From the NCBI RefSeq assembly GCF_000495835.1, contig NZ_AWGC01000027.1:1-64000 (forward strand): DNA of 64,000 bases, read 5' to 3'. The translations under genes were made by a program, and so were the position numbers. Position 1 is the stretch's first letter; each line of letters opens with the position of its first letter. Shown one piece after another: positions 16,639 through 24,866 of the stretch. The notes below the pieces were generated by a model that did no database searches, was not told the origin of the DNA, and was given only the letters and a program-made list of their open reading frames with translations. Origin of the DNA: Asticcacaulis sp. AC402. GTDB lineage: Bacteria > Pseudomonadota > Alphaproteobacteria > Caulobacterales > Caulobacteraceae.

Positions 16639-16824
16639 TATTAATTTACCGAAACCCTGTCTCGATGTCCTGAAACAGCACCATGTCCGACGGTTCTGGA
16701 AACTTCGCCTGAGGCAGGTCGCGGTTGGGTAGCAGGGGCGTCGAGGCGGGTGGAGGCCGGATGGCAAAGCGGGCGCTGTGACCGGCCGATACACGGAAAG
16801 ACATTTTGTGTACTTTCGGGAACT

Positions 16825-17625
16825 TTACCCGCCTGTGTAGCCGAACTGGCGGCTGATCTGGGCCGTAGTGTCCTTGACATAGGACTTCACCAGCTGAATC
16901 CGGTCGGAATCCATGTATTGAGCGGCCGAGGAGACGGAGACGGCGGCGATGATCTTGCCGCTCATGTCACGAATCGGGGCGGCGACGCAGCGGATGTGGT
17001 CTTCGTTTTCATCGAGGTCGAGGGCGTACTGCTCCTCGCGATAGTGTGTCATGACATCGAGCCACTGCTTGATGTCATATTTGTAACGGGGATAGAGGGC
17101 CGCCTCACGCAGGTAGACCTCGCGAAGGCGGTCTTCGGATTCATCCAGCAGAAGCGCCTTGCCCAGGCCGGTATGGCGCAGTGGCTGCCGTTCGCCGACG
17201 ATGCAGCGGACCTCAATGCGACGATTGCCGGGGATTTTGGCGATATAGTGGACCTGGTCGCGTTCCAGTATGCCGAGATTGACTGTGTCGCCGGTATCGG
17301 CCGCCAGCCGGCCAAGGAAGTCCTGGCTGACCCGCGTCAGGGTGATCTGCTGTTGCGCGGCAAAGCCCAGCTCGAGCAGCTTGGTGCCCAGGGCATAACC
17401 TTCATGACTTGAATAGGAGAGGAAGCTGGACTCGACCAGGGTAGTGGCGAGACGGTGCACCGTCGTCTTGTTCAGGCCCAGGGATTTAGCCATCTTGCCG
17501 AGCGTATTGTCCCCCTTGGCGACCCGCGACAGAACATCAAGCCCCTTGGCCAGGGTCAGGGCACCGGCCGTTTTGACTTCGAGAATCTCAGGGCCCAACG
17601 AGGTGTTCATGCGCATGATTCCCAT
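16825..17625 (-). CDS. IclR-family transcriptional regulator (KdgR-like by context)
   Basis: 266 residues: N-terminal winged helix (GALTLAKGLDVLSRVAKGDNTLGKMAKSLGLNKTTVHRLATTL) and a C-terminal effector domain (CIVGERQPLRHTGLGKALL...ENEDHIRCVAAPIRDMSG). ATG 17625 is the first start; ATG 17610 (NTSLG) has GGGAA at better spacing. Adjacent genes are for unsaturated pectin oligosaccharides including kduI, so this is probably the repressor of that group, as IclR-type KdgR is elsewhere (inference). Confidence 0.85.
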   Translation of the reverse strand: MGIMRMNTSLGPEILEVKTAGALTLAKGLDVLSRVAKGDNTLGKMAKSLGLNKTTVHRLATTLVESSFLSYSSHEGYALGTKLLELGFAAQQQITLTRVSQDFLGRLAADTGDTVNLGILERDQVHYIAKIPGNRRIEVRCIVGERQPLRHTGLGKALLLDESEDRLREVYLREAALYPRYKYDIKQWLDVMTHYREEQYALDLDENEDHIRCVAAPIRDMSGKIIAAVSVSSAAQYMDSDRIQLVKSYVKDTTAQISRQFGYTGG

Positions 17626-17708
17626 AAGTGAGGATAACCGTTCCTAATAGTGATACGGTCAAAATCAGAAATCAAGCGCCGTTGCAACACTTCGGGAATA
17701 CGGAAAGC

Positions 17709-18968
17709 CTAGTAATCGACGGCGTAGTCCTTCGGGAAGGTCTGGTTGGAGAAGGCTTTCTTCTGCGTCCAGTCCAGGGCCGGTGAGGTCCAGTAGCTGT
17801 CGTCCTCGGCCAGGCCTAAAGACATAAAACCTTCCGACGTGATGTACATGCTGCCGTTGTTGGAATAACGGTCGCCCAGGGTCGGTTGATGCCCTGCAAA
17901 GCCTATGGTCAGGTAGCCATCGGCGGTAAAGTTGCTTGGATCAGTGAAGATGGCCCTGTGCGCCGCCGTCACCGCGGCGCGGACCTGGCCTTCCGGCAAG
18001 CTGGGCGGCAGCGATTTGCGCCAGGCCAGCAGACCCAGGGGCTGGAAGACTGCCGTACGGTAGGTCAGGGACCGTCCGATCGGCGGATAGGTTCCGATGG
18101 GCGATACGAACCGTTCCAGATGCTCGCCGTAGCGCTGCATGCGCTTGAGCCATTTCGCCAATTCATCGGCCGGCTTCAGGTTGTTGAATTTCGCGTCATA
18201 GGCCTTCAGGACCTCGAGGATTTCGACCAGCATCGGGTAGATGACGTAGGAATTGTAGTAGTCGAAGTGGAACTTGCTTCCGTCCGCCACCCATCCGTCG
18301 CCGGCGTACCATTCCTCCATCTTCTTGATGGCCAGGTCGACCCGCATGGGATCCCAGTCTTCGCCGATCATCAGGAGGAAGGCTTCGTTCATGGCGGCGA
18401 ACAAAAGCCAGTTGGTGTAAGGCGGTGACACCCGGCGCAGGCCCTTGATCTCCTGGACGATGCGCTTTTTGGTGGTCGCGTCCAGCGGCTCCCATAGCTG
18501 TTTGCGCGCGCGCATCAGGGCGTTGGTGAAAAAAGCCGAGTCGACCAGAGCCTGGCCATGGCCGCGCCACAGCAGATAGTCCGGACTGTTAGGGTCAACC
18601 GAATGGACATAGGCTTGGACGGCGGCGTCGGTCAGGCTTTTGCGCATCTGGCCCTCGGGCGTAGCGGTGTCCGGCAGGCTGAGCCACGGCGCCGCACCGG
18701 CGATCAGACGGCCGAAGGCCTCCATGTAGGCGACACGCTTGTCGCGGCCGTCCCAATTGGGGGCGACCTCGACCGGGAAGGTTTTCTTGAGTTCGCCTTT
18801 TGCCATGTTGACCAGGACGGGCCCGGCCATCTTCTGCAGCAGACCGGCCATATAGGCGCGGTCACTGAGTTGGGCCGTGTTGGGAGCCTTGGCGGCAGAG
18901 GCCGCTCCGGCTGTGGTCAAGGCGGCGGTACCGCCAACAGCGGTCAGAAGAAAGTCGCGTCTTTGCAT
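17709..18968 (-). CDS. DUF2264 family secreted protein (probable glycoside hydrolase)
   Basis: 419 residues with a Tat signal (MQRRDFLLTAVGG...AASAA). The rest matches the DUF2264 pattern: DYLLWRGHGQALVDSAFF, PPYTNWLLFAAMNEAFLL, GDGWVADGSKFHFDYYNSYVIYPM and SNNGSMYITSEGF. As I recall, DUF2264 proteins are classed in CAZy GH154 and include beta-glucuronidases. Start ATG 18968 with GAGGAA upstream; the longer frame to 19190 is intergenic. It lies between IclR and GH105, consistent with periplasmic trimming of pectic or glucuronate-bearing side chains. Confidence 0.8.
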   Translation of the reverse strand: MQRRDFLLTAVGGTAALTTAGAASAAKAPNTAQLSDRAYMAGLLQKMAGPVLVNMAKGELKKTFPVEVAPNWDGRDKRVAYMEAFGRLIAGAAPWLSLPDTATPEGQMRKSLTDAAVQAYVHSVDPNSPDYLLWRGHGQALVDSAFFTNALMRARKQLWEPLDATTKKRIVQEIKGLRRVSPPYTNWLLFAAMNEAFLLMIGEDWDPMRVDLAIKKMEEWYAGDGWVADGSKFHFDYYNSYVIYPMLVEILEVLKAYDAKFNNLKPADELAKWLKRMQRYGEHLERFVSPIGTYPPIGRSLTYRTAVFQPLGLLAWRKSLPPSLPEGQVRAAVTAAHRAIFTDPSNFTADGYLTIGFAGHQPTLGDRYSNNGSMYITSEGFMSLGLAEDDSYWTSPALDWTQKKAFSNQTFPKDYAVDY

Positions 18969-19079
18969 GGTCGGTTCCTCGGATCGCCAAGGTTCGTTTG
19001 AGACGGAGTAAGTTGCAGGGCGTTGGAAACAACGGCTGGCCAAATCCCCCCACCGTCTGCTCGCTTCGCTCACATCCAC

Positions 19080-19100
19080 CTCCCCCGTATAACGGGGGAG
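19080..19100. repeat. Short CTCCCCCGT/ACGGGGGAG hairpin
   Basis: Perfect 9-nt stem with a 3-nt loop, of the same C/G-rich type as the other REP-like hairpins. It lies upstream of the DUF2264 gene, in the 349-bp gap that also holds repeat A2. Confidence 0.6.
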
Positions 19101-19152
19101 TATAAGAAAAAAGCTATCCGCGGCTGGATGCGCTGTGCACGCAAGCGGCTTA

Positions 19153-19313
19153 TACCAAGCCTCATAAAGAATGACGCTTGGTATTCGCATTTTTTCAGCT
19201 CAAGCGCCGGACTAGGCGCCCCCCATGGCTCCTCGCAAAAGCTCGGGCGCCCCAGAAACGTACACTGGCGCGCTTGCCAACCCACGATGAGTCAAAATTT
19301 TCGCGGGTTGGTA
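19153..19313 (+). mobile_element. MITE-like repeat family A, copy A2 (161 bp)
   Basis: Longest copy: extra segments in the centre compared with A1 and A3. Ends TACCAAGC...GGTTGGTA, exact TTA duplication on both sides (19150-19152, 19314-19316). It is inserted four bases beyond the stop codon (19318-19320) of the leftward GH105 gene. Confidence 0.85.
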
Positions 19314-19317
19314 TTAG

Positions 19318-21396
19318 TTAGTTCTTCGCCAGTTCGGCCTGGCGCACGGTCAGCCAGGACTTGAAGCCGTCCAGGGTCTTCACGCCCTGCTGGTCCTGGG
19401 TCCAGGCAATGCCAAAGGCATAGTCGATCGCCGCTGGGTCCTTGAAGGTGACGAACACCGTGCCTCCGTCATCCTGAGGGCCGCCGGCTACGCTGCCGGG
19501 CCTATAAAAGACCGCGATACCGAGATCGTCCTCCGCCAGGGACTGCTTGCCCCACGAGGCGATATAGGCCCAGCCGCCGGCCCCGGCCTCGCCTTTCAGC
19601 ACCGTCACGCCCGGGTGTTTGATCAGGCCGGTGACCATCTGCGCGGTCGTGCCGGTCGCTTTGGCCTTGACGTGCGTCAGGGCTGAACCCTGTCGGATGT
19701 CGAGGGTGGTGACCAGTTTCGAAGCCGCGCCATCGAAGCCGGTATTGGTCACTTGGGAGACGGCATGGCCTGAGCCGCTTTCCAGTACCTTGACCGAAAT
19801 CACTGACTTGCCCAGTTGGGTTGCCTTGCCGCCGCGCAGGACGCCGATGCCGCCGATGCCGACCGTATCGCCGACCTTGAAGATGTCCATGCCCCACGGC
19901 GCCATGTCGTGGTAGTTGTCGAGGCCCTGGCCGATGGTTTGCAGCACAGGGCCCGGCGTCTTCTTGCCGAATACATCAATGGCCATGCGTTCGTCGAGAT
20001 AGAGGCGATAGGCGACCAGGTCTGACTCCCAGCCCAGGCCTTCAAAGGCGATCAGGCCGTCATGGATGAAGTGGTCGGCCGGAACGACGTATTCGAGCCG
20101 GGGACGGAAGGTTCCGCCTGCCAGCACGGAATTGACGAGCCGGCCGCCGTCCTGGACGTTCAGCACCGCCTGGACGGTCGCCACCTCGCGCTGGATGGTC
20201 AGGTCCTTGCCCGGCTTGAGGTCGAGATCGGCCACCGCCGTCGCTGCCAGCAGGAAGGCGCCAACGCCGTAGAATTGGGTATCGTCGTAGGAGACGCTTT
20301 CAGGACGATCGGACACCGGCTGGACCCAGCCCAGCTTGCCGTTGGAATGAACGGAACGAACCAGGGCGGTCCAGCCCTTGCGAACCGTCGGCTCGTATGC
20401 CTTCTGGTCCAGCAGGCCGGCCTTGATGCCCCAGGCAAAGCCATAGGTAAAGAAGCCGGTGCCGCTCGATTCGGGCAGTGATTTCGACGGGTCCGACAGC
20501 AGGGACGGCGACCAGTAGCCGTCGGGCTTTTGGATGGTTTTCAGGCTGGCCGCCATTTCCTTGAAGACGGTTTCCATGCGCACACGGCCGGGATCGCCCT
20601 GCGGCAACAGCGGGATCATCCGCGCCAGGCCGGCAAACACCCAGCCGTCGCCACGCGACCAGAACACCTTTTCGCCGTCGGGACCACGGCGCTCGAAGAA
20701 ACGCGAGTCGCGGTAATAGAGGTGTTCGTCCTTGTCGTAGAGATAGTCGGTGGTGGCAATGAATTCCTTCGTGGCGTAGTCGGCGTATTTGGCATCACCC
20801 GTCACCTTCGACAGTCCCAGCCATGCCGCCGGGGCCATGAACAGGGCGTCGGACCAGCACCAGCGCTGGTCGCAGTCGACACCGCGCGGGTCGGAGTATT
20901 CGCGGTGTTCCAGGCCGACCTGGGGCGGGAAGGCCAGGATAGAGTCGAAGCGGGCTTTCAGGGGGGCGATGGCCTCAGGTCCGGCGCCGTTGCGCGACGC
21001 CCACAGATAGGACTGGCCGATGACATGGTCGTCGGCGTGATACGGCATCGGTCCCAATTGCCAATTGTTAGCGGCGCCGCGCGCCAGGATGGTTTCCTTG
21101 TAGATCGGGTTGGCGGAGTGGTCGGCCATCTCGGTCAAGCCTACGAAAAGGGCGCCCTGGACCCAGCCGGTCTTGTTGGGCGTATCGGGCGACGCCTTGG
21201 CCGGAATGGATCCGCCGGCCATGGTGGCCAACTGATAGTTGGCGACTTTTTCGGCCAGGGTCATGACCTCAGCCGAGCGGAAGGGGGTGGCGTAAGGCGC
21301 TGCCGCAGTGGGTTTGGCAGGGGCGGAAAAGGTGGTGACCGGGGCGGCTCCCAAAAGGGCAGCGACGGCGACGGTGGCGAAAATCCGGGCTTTCAT
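19318..21396 (-). CDS. GH105 unsaturated rhamnogalacturonyl hydrolase fused to DUF4861
   Basis: 692 residues. Signal peptide (MKARIFATVAVAALLGAAPVTTFSAPA). Residues about 45-400 are an (alpha/alpha)6 GH88/GH105 domain: YHADDHVIGQSYLWASR, CDQRWCWSDALFMAPAAWLGLS, SRGDGWVFAGLARMIPLLP and SSGTGFFTYGFAWGI. Residues about 410-690 match DUF4861 (FIHDGLIAFEGLGWESDLVAYRLYLD). It removes unsaturated uronic acids from the end of pectin-lyase products, probably in the periplasm. Upstream of kduI's target step: its product becomes 5-keto-4-deoxyuronate. Repeat A2 abuts its 3' end. Confidence 0.85.
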   Translation of the reverse strand: MKARIFATVAVAALLGAAPVTTFSAPAKPTAAAPYATPFRSAEVMTLAEKVANYQLATMAGGSIPAKASPDTPNKTGWVQGALFVGLTEMADHSANPIYKETILARGAANNWQLGPMPYHADDHVIGQSYLWASRNGAGPEAIAPLKARFDSILAFPPQVGLEHREYSDPRGVDCDQRWCWSDALFMAPAAWLGLSKVTGDAKYADYATKEFIATTDYLYDKDEHLYYRDSRFFERRGPDGEKVFWSRGDGWVFAGLARMIPLLPQGDPGRVRMETVFKEMAASLKTIQKPDGYWSPSLLSDPSKSLPESSGTGFFTYGFAWGIKAGLLDQKAYEPTVRKGWTALVRSVHSNGKLGWVQPVSDRPESVSYDDTQFYGVGAFLLAATAVADLDLKPGKDLTIQREVATVQAVLNVQDGGRLVNSVLAGGTFRPRLEYVVPADHFIHDGLIAFEGLGWESDLVAYRLYLDERMAIDVFGKKTPGPVLQTIGQGLDNYHDMAPWGMDIFKVGDTVGIGGIGVLRGGKATQLGKSVISVKVLESGSGHAVSQVTNTGFDGAASKLVTTLDIRQGSALTHVKAKATGTTAQMVTGLIKHPGVTVLKGEAGAGGWAYIASWGKQSLAEDDLGIAVFYRPGSVAGGPQDDGGTVFVTFKDPAAIDYAFGIAWTQDQQGVKTLDGFKSWLTVRQAELAKN

Positions 21397-21419
21397 ATGT
21401 GGGTCCCTGTGTTTTGTGA

Positions 21420-22268
21420 TTATGTCAGCTGACAGATATCGAGATTGTTCATGTCGTTATAGTCGAGATTTTCGCCGCCCATGGCCCAGATAAAGGCGTA
21501 GCGCGAGGTCCCGACACCGGTGTGCACCGACCACGGCGGACAGACCACCGCCTGTTCGTTGCCGACCACGATATGGCGCATCTGTTCGGGACGACCCATG
21601 AAGTGGAAGACGCGCGACTGGGGTTCAACGTCGAAGTAGAAATAGACTTCGGAACGGCGGTCGTGGAGGTGCGGCGGCATGGTGTTCCATACACTGCCAG
21701 GGTCGAGGATGGTCAAGCCGACCAGAAGCTGGGCCGATTCGCAGACGCCGGGCACGACCAGTTGGTGGATGGTGCGGGCATTAGCGGTTTCGGGCGAACC
21801 ACGGCGCAGCGGATTTGCGGCGCGGATGGCTATGTGTTGGGTCGGAATTGCGCGGTGGGCCGGGGTCGAGGCCAGGTAGAAGCGGGCAGGGGTGGCCAGA
21901 TCGGGCGAGGCGAATTCGACGTCGCAGGCACCGGAACCGATATAGAGGGCGTCGTTAGGGGCCAGATCGTAGGGGGTTCCATCGACGGTAACGCGGCCGA
22001 TGGCCGTACTGATATTGACAGCAGCCATTTCGCGATGGGCCAGAAAAGGCTGGCCCTTCATCGACGGCGGATCATCGTGGCGCGGCAGGCGGACGGGTTG
22101 CGATACCGGCATGGCGCCGCCAACGACCAGTCGTTCCTGATGGACATAGGTGAGTGTCACGGCATCGCAACGGAAAAAATCCGTTATCAGGTAACGATCA
22201 CGCAGGTCACACTGGGTCGCCCCAGATACCGAACCCGGATGCGTTGCATAGAGAACTCTGTCGTACAT
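21420..22268 (-). CDS. kduI: 5-dehydro-4-deoxy-D-glucuronate isomerase
   Basis: 282 residues, the normal length. It converts 5-keto-4-deoxyuronate to 2,5-diketo-3-deoxygluconate in pectin breakdown. The cupin metal site is seen as HLHDRRSEVYFYF (two His and Glu) with a later His in CPPWSVHTGVGTSRY. N-terminal MYDRVLYATHPG and RYLITDFF are also typical. Cytoplasmic, no signal. First gene of the leftward kduI-GH105 pair (23-bp gap); kduD, kdgK and kdgA are not in the window. Confidence 0.93.
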   Translation of the reverse strand: MYDRVLYATHPGSVSGATQCDLRDRYLITDFFRCDAVTLTYVHQERLVVGGAMPVSQPVRLPRHDDPPSMKGQPFLAHREMAAVNISTAIGRVTVDGTPYDLAPNDALYIGSGACDVEFASPDLATPARFYLASTPAHRAIPTQHIAIRAANPLRRGSPETANARTIHQLVVPGVCESAQLLVGLTILDPGSVWNTMPPHLHDRRSEVYFYFDVEPQSRVFHFMGRPEQMRHIVVGNEQAVVCPPWSVHTGVGTSRYAFIWAMGGENLDYNDMNNLDICQLT

Positions 22269-22362
22269 GGTCCCCGACTCTGCCCAAAATACAATGATCT
22301 GACGGCTCAGTGATTTTTAAAGGATTTTAGGTTGTGTATCATTTAGTGAAGATATGGTCCAT

Positions 22363-22584
22363 CTATAGAAACGACAAATTTCCGATTTTCCGCCGCAGTT
22401 TTTGCAGGGCGCCGCACGTCGAGGCGCAGAGGTCCGCTTGATGTCGCTCGGTCTTGAGCTTCGCAGCCAGGCAGAGCGTCTCGCCGCAGGGGGGGCACTT
22501 GCTCACCACCTCCCGATTGAAGACATAGGGAGGAGACGTCGTTTTGTGGGCGTACCGGTATCCCTGACCCAAGTACCCCCTCAC
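22363..22584 (-). CDS. Possible small Cys-rich protein
   Basis: 73 residues from GTG 22584; composition is protein-like (YRYAHKTTSPPYVFNREVV) with CPPCGETLC and CASTC, a pattern that could bind metal. No clear ribosome-binding site and no family recognised; the other frames here look like noise. The remaining part of the 427-bp gap between kduI and the LuxR-type gene shows only promoter-like AT-rich DNA at 22310-22385. Confidence 0.35.
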   Translation of the reverse strand: MRGYLGQGYRYAHKTTSPPYVFNREVVSKCPPCGETLCLAAKLKTERHQADLCASTCGALQKLRRKIGNLSFL

Positions 22585-22695
22585 CCGTCACAACATACCT
22601 TTCGGAGGAAATCTTCCCTTACGGAAGCGCCCTAGCCAAAAGTGTTTTTTGCCGTTAACCTTTCTGGTTCGCTGAGGGCGTAACGGGGAAGTGGC

Positions 22696-23448
22696 ATGCC
22701 GGACATCGATGACGATACCAAGGTCGACGCATCGTCGGTGCACCCGACGGATACCCAGCAACCGCCGGTGCCGGAAAAGGATGGCGACAACGATGATACC
22801 GCCGCCGACGGATTGTCGGCTCGCCAGAAGGAAATCCTTCGTATGGTGGCCCAGCATTTCGAGCGCAAGGAAATCGCCAACGCGCTGAAGATCAGCCCAC
22901 ACACGGTCAAGGCCCATATCGATGCCGCCCGCAAACGGATCGGTGTCAGCACCGACAAGCAGGCGGCGCGGTGGCTGGCCGAGCGCGACAAGGCCAAGGG
23001 ACTAAAGCCGGGGGGTACCTCAATGCGGCAATCCCCCACGGAGGCAATGGCGGACCAGGACAGCGTTGCGTCATCTTTGGGGCATGAGCAAGCCCTTCGA
23101 TCCGAACGCCAATTACATGCTGATCAGCTGGTCCGAACTGGAGATGGCGCTGCGGGTGCTTTCAGCCCCGGAGAAGCAATCCCAGATCGAGGACAGCATT
23201 CAGACCGTCCAGGTGCTTTACCGCACCGCCGGCCCGGAGAAGGCCATCATTCATCTGGTGGCAATGACAGCCTGGCTGACGGATGGGGGGGTGCACTCTC
23301 TCGACGTTTGATGAGCCTCAACGTTACGCAAGGCATCGGTTCCATCATTGTCCTGGCCATACTTCTGGCTCTGGCGTTTGTGGTGCTGATCGCCGGCGGC
23401 GCGACGACCATGCAGGCGATTCAAAACCTTACTGGCCAAACCGGCTGA
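22696..23448 (+). CDS. LuxR-type HTH protein, as sequenced fused in frame to a membrane segment
   Basis: Residues about 38-100 form a LuxR/FixJ HTH (LSARQKEILRMVAQHFERKEIANALKISPHTV), preceded by an acidic N-terminus with no receiver domain. Start ATG 22696 follows GGGGAAG. From about residue 120 to 205 the frame reads like an out-of-frame copy of the overlapping gene 23084-23311. It then enters a hydrophobic helix (IGSIIVLAILLALAFVVLIAGG). One extra G in the G6 run (23010-23015) would instead end the HTH protein at TGA 23085-23087, overlapping the next ATG. Either a single membrane-bound regulator or a frameshifted gene; HTH regulators with a C-terminal helix are known in alphaproteobacteria. 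Confidence 0.65.
   Translation: MPDIDDDTKVDASSVHPTDTQQPPVPEKDGDNDDTAADGLSARQKEILRMVAQHFERKEIANALKISPHTVKAHIDAARKRIGVSTDKQAARWLAERDKAKGLKPGGTSMRQSPTEAMADQDSVASSLGHEQALRSERQLHADQLVRTGDGAAGAFSPGEAIPDRGQHSDRPGALPHRRPGEGHHSSGGNDSLADGWGGALSRRLMSLNVTQGIGSIIVLAILLALAFVVLIAGGATTMQAIQNLTGQTG
23084..23311 (+). CDS. Small conserved-looking protein overlapping the HTH gene
   Basis: 75 residues (MSKPFDPNANYMLISWSELEMALRVLSAPEK...) with balanced composition and strong G/C preference at third codon positions, unlike the overlapping frame. GGGG precedes the ATG and its stop overlaps the next start as TGATG (23309-23313). Probably helical and cytoplasmic. No family recognised. Confidence 0.55.
   Translation: MSKPFDPNANYMLISWSELEMALRVLSAPEKQSQIEDSIQTVQVLYRTAGPEKAIIHLVAMTAWLTDGGVHSLDV
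23311..23448 (+). CDS. Possible 45-residue single-helix membrane protein
   Basis: ATG 23311 overlaps the preceding stop (TGATG), the usual sign of translational coupling. The product MSLNVTQGIGSIIVLAILLA... has one membrane helix and a short polar tail. The same bases form the C-terminus of the long HTH frame, so only one of the two readings may be used. Confidence 0.45.
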   Translation: MSLNVTQGIGSIIVLAILLALAFVVLIAGGATTMQAIQNLTGQTG

Positions 23449-23551
23449 CTGTCGCCGACGCGGCAGTTTATTGTTCTGTCGCGCAATTTTTCCGAAAAGT
23501 GCTGCACACTTTGTCGGATGGTGCTCGAGCCGGCACCGCCGGAAAGGGACT

Positions 23552-23899
23552 ATGATGCATAAAGCCGAAATGGTGCGGGCCAATGCCCAGCAATTGTTTG
23601 TTGCCGAAGACGCCGTCGACCAGGCCCTGGTTGAGGTTTCCAAACTGTCCCAAATGCTGTTGGAATCCCGCAGAACCACCAAAATGTCGGCTGTGGTCGG
23701 CCAGGAGGCTATTGACGGCCTGGCGACTTTGTATCAGCGTCTTTCGCAGGCGCGAGGCGATGTCGTGGATTTGCACAGAACTCTGGACGACATCAAAACG
23801 CAGATCGGCGCCCGCACCGTCATGATTGGTTCAGACAACGGCAAGCCAACTCCGGGCGGGACCGGCCAGTTCGAGGTGATCAAGGGAGACGCGGCCTAA
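23552..23899 (+). CDS. Unrecognised small helical protein
   Basis: 115 residues from ATG 23552, with AAGGGA 5 nt upstream. Mostly helical and heptad-like (AEDAVDQALVEVSKLSQMLLESRRTTKMSAVVG...), ending in a Gly/Pro-rich tail. It resembles small accessory or chemotaxis-like coiled-coil proteins only in general shape. It is followed after 7 bp by a membrane protein and presumably co-transcribed with it. Confidence 0.7.
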   Translation: MMHKAEMVRANAQQLFVAEDAVDQALVEVSKLSQMLLESRRTTKMSAVVGQEAIDGLATLYQRLSQARGDVVDLHRTLDDIKTQIGARTVMIGSDNGKPTPGGTGQFEVIKGDAA

Positions 23900-23906
23900 G
23901 GTGTTG

Positions 23907-24359
23907 ATGTACGGGCTCTGGATTGTGTGGACCGTCGGCGGCAATATTGCCGCCGCGGTTTGCTGTCTGTGGGCCTTCTGGCGCGGCGGGACGTTCGAAC
24001 GCTGGGGCGCTAGCATTCTGGCGGTGGGCTGGATACTCACCATGATCGCCAAGCAACCCGGCATGGGGCCGAATGCGATCATCGTCGGAATCGATTGTGC
24101 GGCCCTCCTGGCGTTTGTTGTGCTGGCCCTATGGTCGCGGCGAATCTGGGTTTTCTTTGCCGCCGCCTGCCAGCTGAATGCGGTCTTTTCGCATTTCGCG
24201 CACCACTTCACCGATTTCGGGATTTACAGCTACGCAACGGCCAACGGCTTCTGGGGTGGATGGGCGCTGATTTTCTGCCTGGCCGCTGGCGTCGCCAGCT
24301 ACCGCAGGCGCTACAATCGGCAACTTAAGGCCGCAACGGCACAGGCTCCGACGTCTTAG
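23907..24359 (+). CDS. Unrecognised multi-pass membrane protein
   Basis: 150 residues, about five membrane helices (LWIVWTVGGNIAAAVCCLWAF, WGASILAVGWILTMI, AALLAFVVLALWS, WVFFAAACQLNAVF, WALIFCLAAGVAS), with His residues in HFAHHFTDFG. ATG 23907 has AAGG 6 nt upstream; GTG 23901 is an alternative. Its stop overlaps the stop of the convergent yaiI gene by 3 bases. Last gene of the HTH operon. Confidence 0.7.
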   Translation: MYGLWIVWTVGGNIAAAVCCLWAFWRGGTFERWGASILAVGWILTMIAKQPGMGPNAIIVGIDCAALLAFVVLALWSRRIWVFFAAACQLNAVFSHFAHHFTDFGIYSYATANGFWGGWALIFCLAAGVASYRRRYNRQLKAATAQAPTS

Positions 24360-24817
24360 GCACCGGACAGCCTTGTCTGACGTACGATGATCTGATCCAG
24401 GGTCTGAAGGAATTTTGAGCGGTCGGTATTGGAGAACGGCGGCGGCCCGCCGGTGATCTCACCCGTAGAGCGAATATGTTCCATCAGCGCGCGCTGGGCC
24501 AGGGCTGCGCCGATCGAGTCCTGGGTGAAGGCGCGGCCGTTGGGTGCCAGAGCGTGGCCGTTCTTTTCCAGCACCCGGCCGGCCAGGGGAATGTCGTTGG
24601 TCACCACGACGTCGCCGGCGACGACTTGCCCGGCGATCCAGTCGTCGGCGATGTCCGGCCCGGCATCAACAATCATGCGGGTGATCTGCGGCGATTTGGG
24701 AATCTGGATAAAGCTGTTCGACACCACGAAGACCGGCAAGGCGTAGCGCGCGGCGACCTTGTAGGTCTCGTCCTTCACCGGGCAAGCGTCGGCGTCGATG
24801 TAGACAGTTATAGCCAT
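24356..24817 (-). CDS. yaiI: YaiI/YqxD (UPF0178, DUF188) family protein
   Basis: 153 residues. PIN-like fold signature at the N-terminus (ITVYIDADACPVKDE) with GDVVVTNDIPLA and the conserved GPPPFSNTDRSKFLQTLDQII at the C-terminus. Acidic residues suggest a metal-dependent nuclease-like protein, but the role is unknown. Start ATG 24817 is fixed by the family N-terminus; the frame is open 47 codons further upstream. Confidence 0.9.
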   Translation of the reverse strand: MAITVYIDADACPVKDETYKVAARYALPVFVVSNSFIQIPKSPQITRMIVDAGPDIADDWIAGQVVAGDVVVTNDIPLAGRVLEKNGHALAPNGRAFTQDSIGAALAQRALMEHIRSTGEITGGPPPFSNTDRSKFLQTLDQIIVRQTRLSGA

Positions 24818-24866
24818 AAGGGTCCTGAAATTGCTGTGCCGGGTGGTGTCTGCTATAGCATGGCGA

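Noticed and set aside
20530-21432. 300-codon plus-strand frame opposite the GH105 gene
   Set aside because: No family features; antisense of a well-defined glycosidase.
23466-23500. TTGTTCTGTCGCGCAATTTT as another family B fragment
   Set aside because: It matches the central block of B over about 25 bp, but no end sequence or further similarity follows; too short to call.
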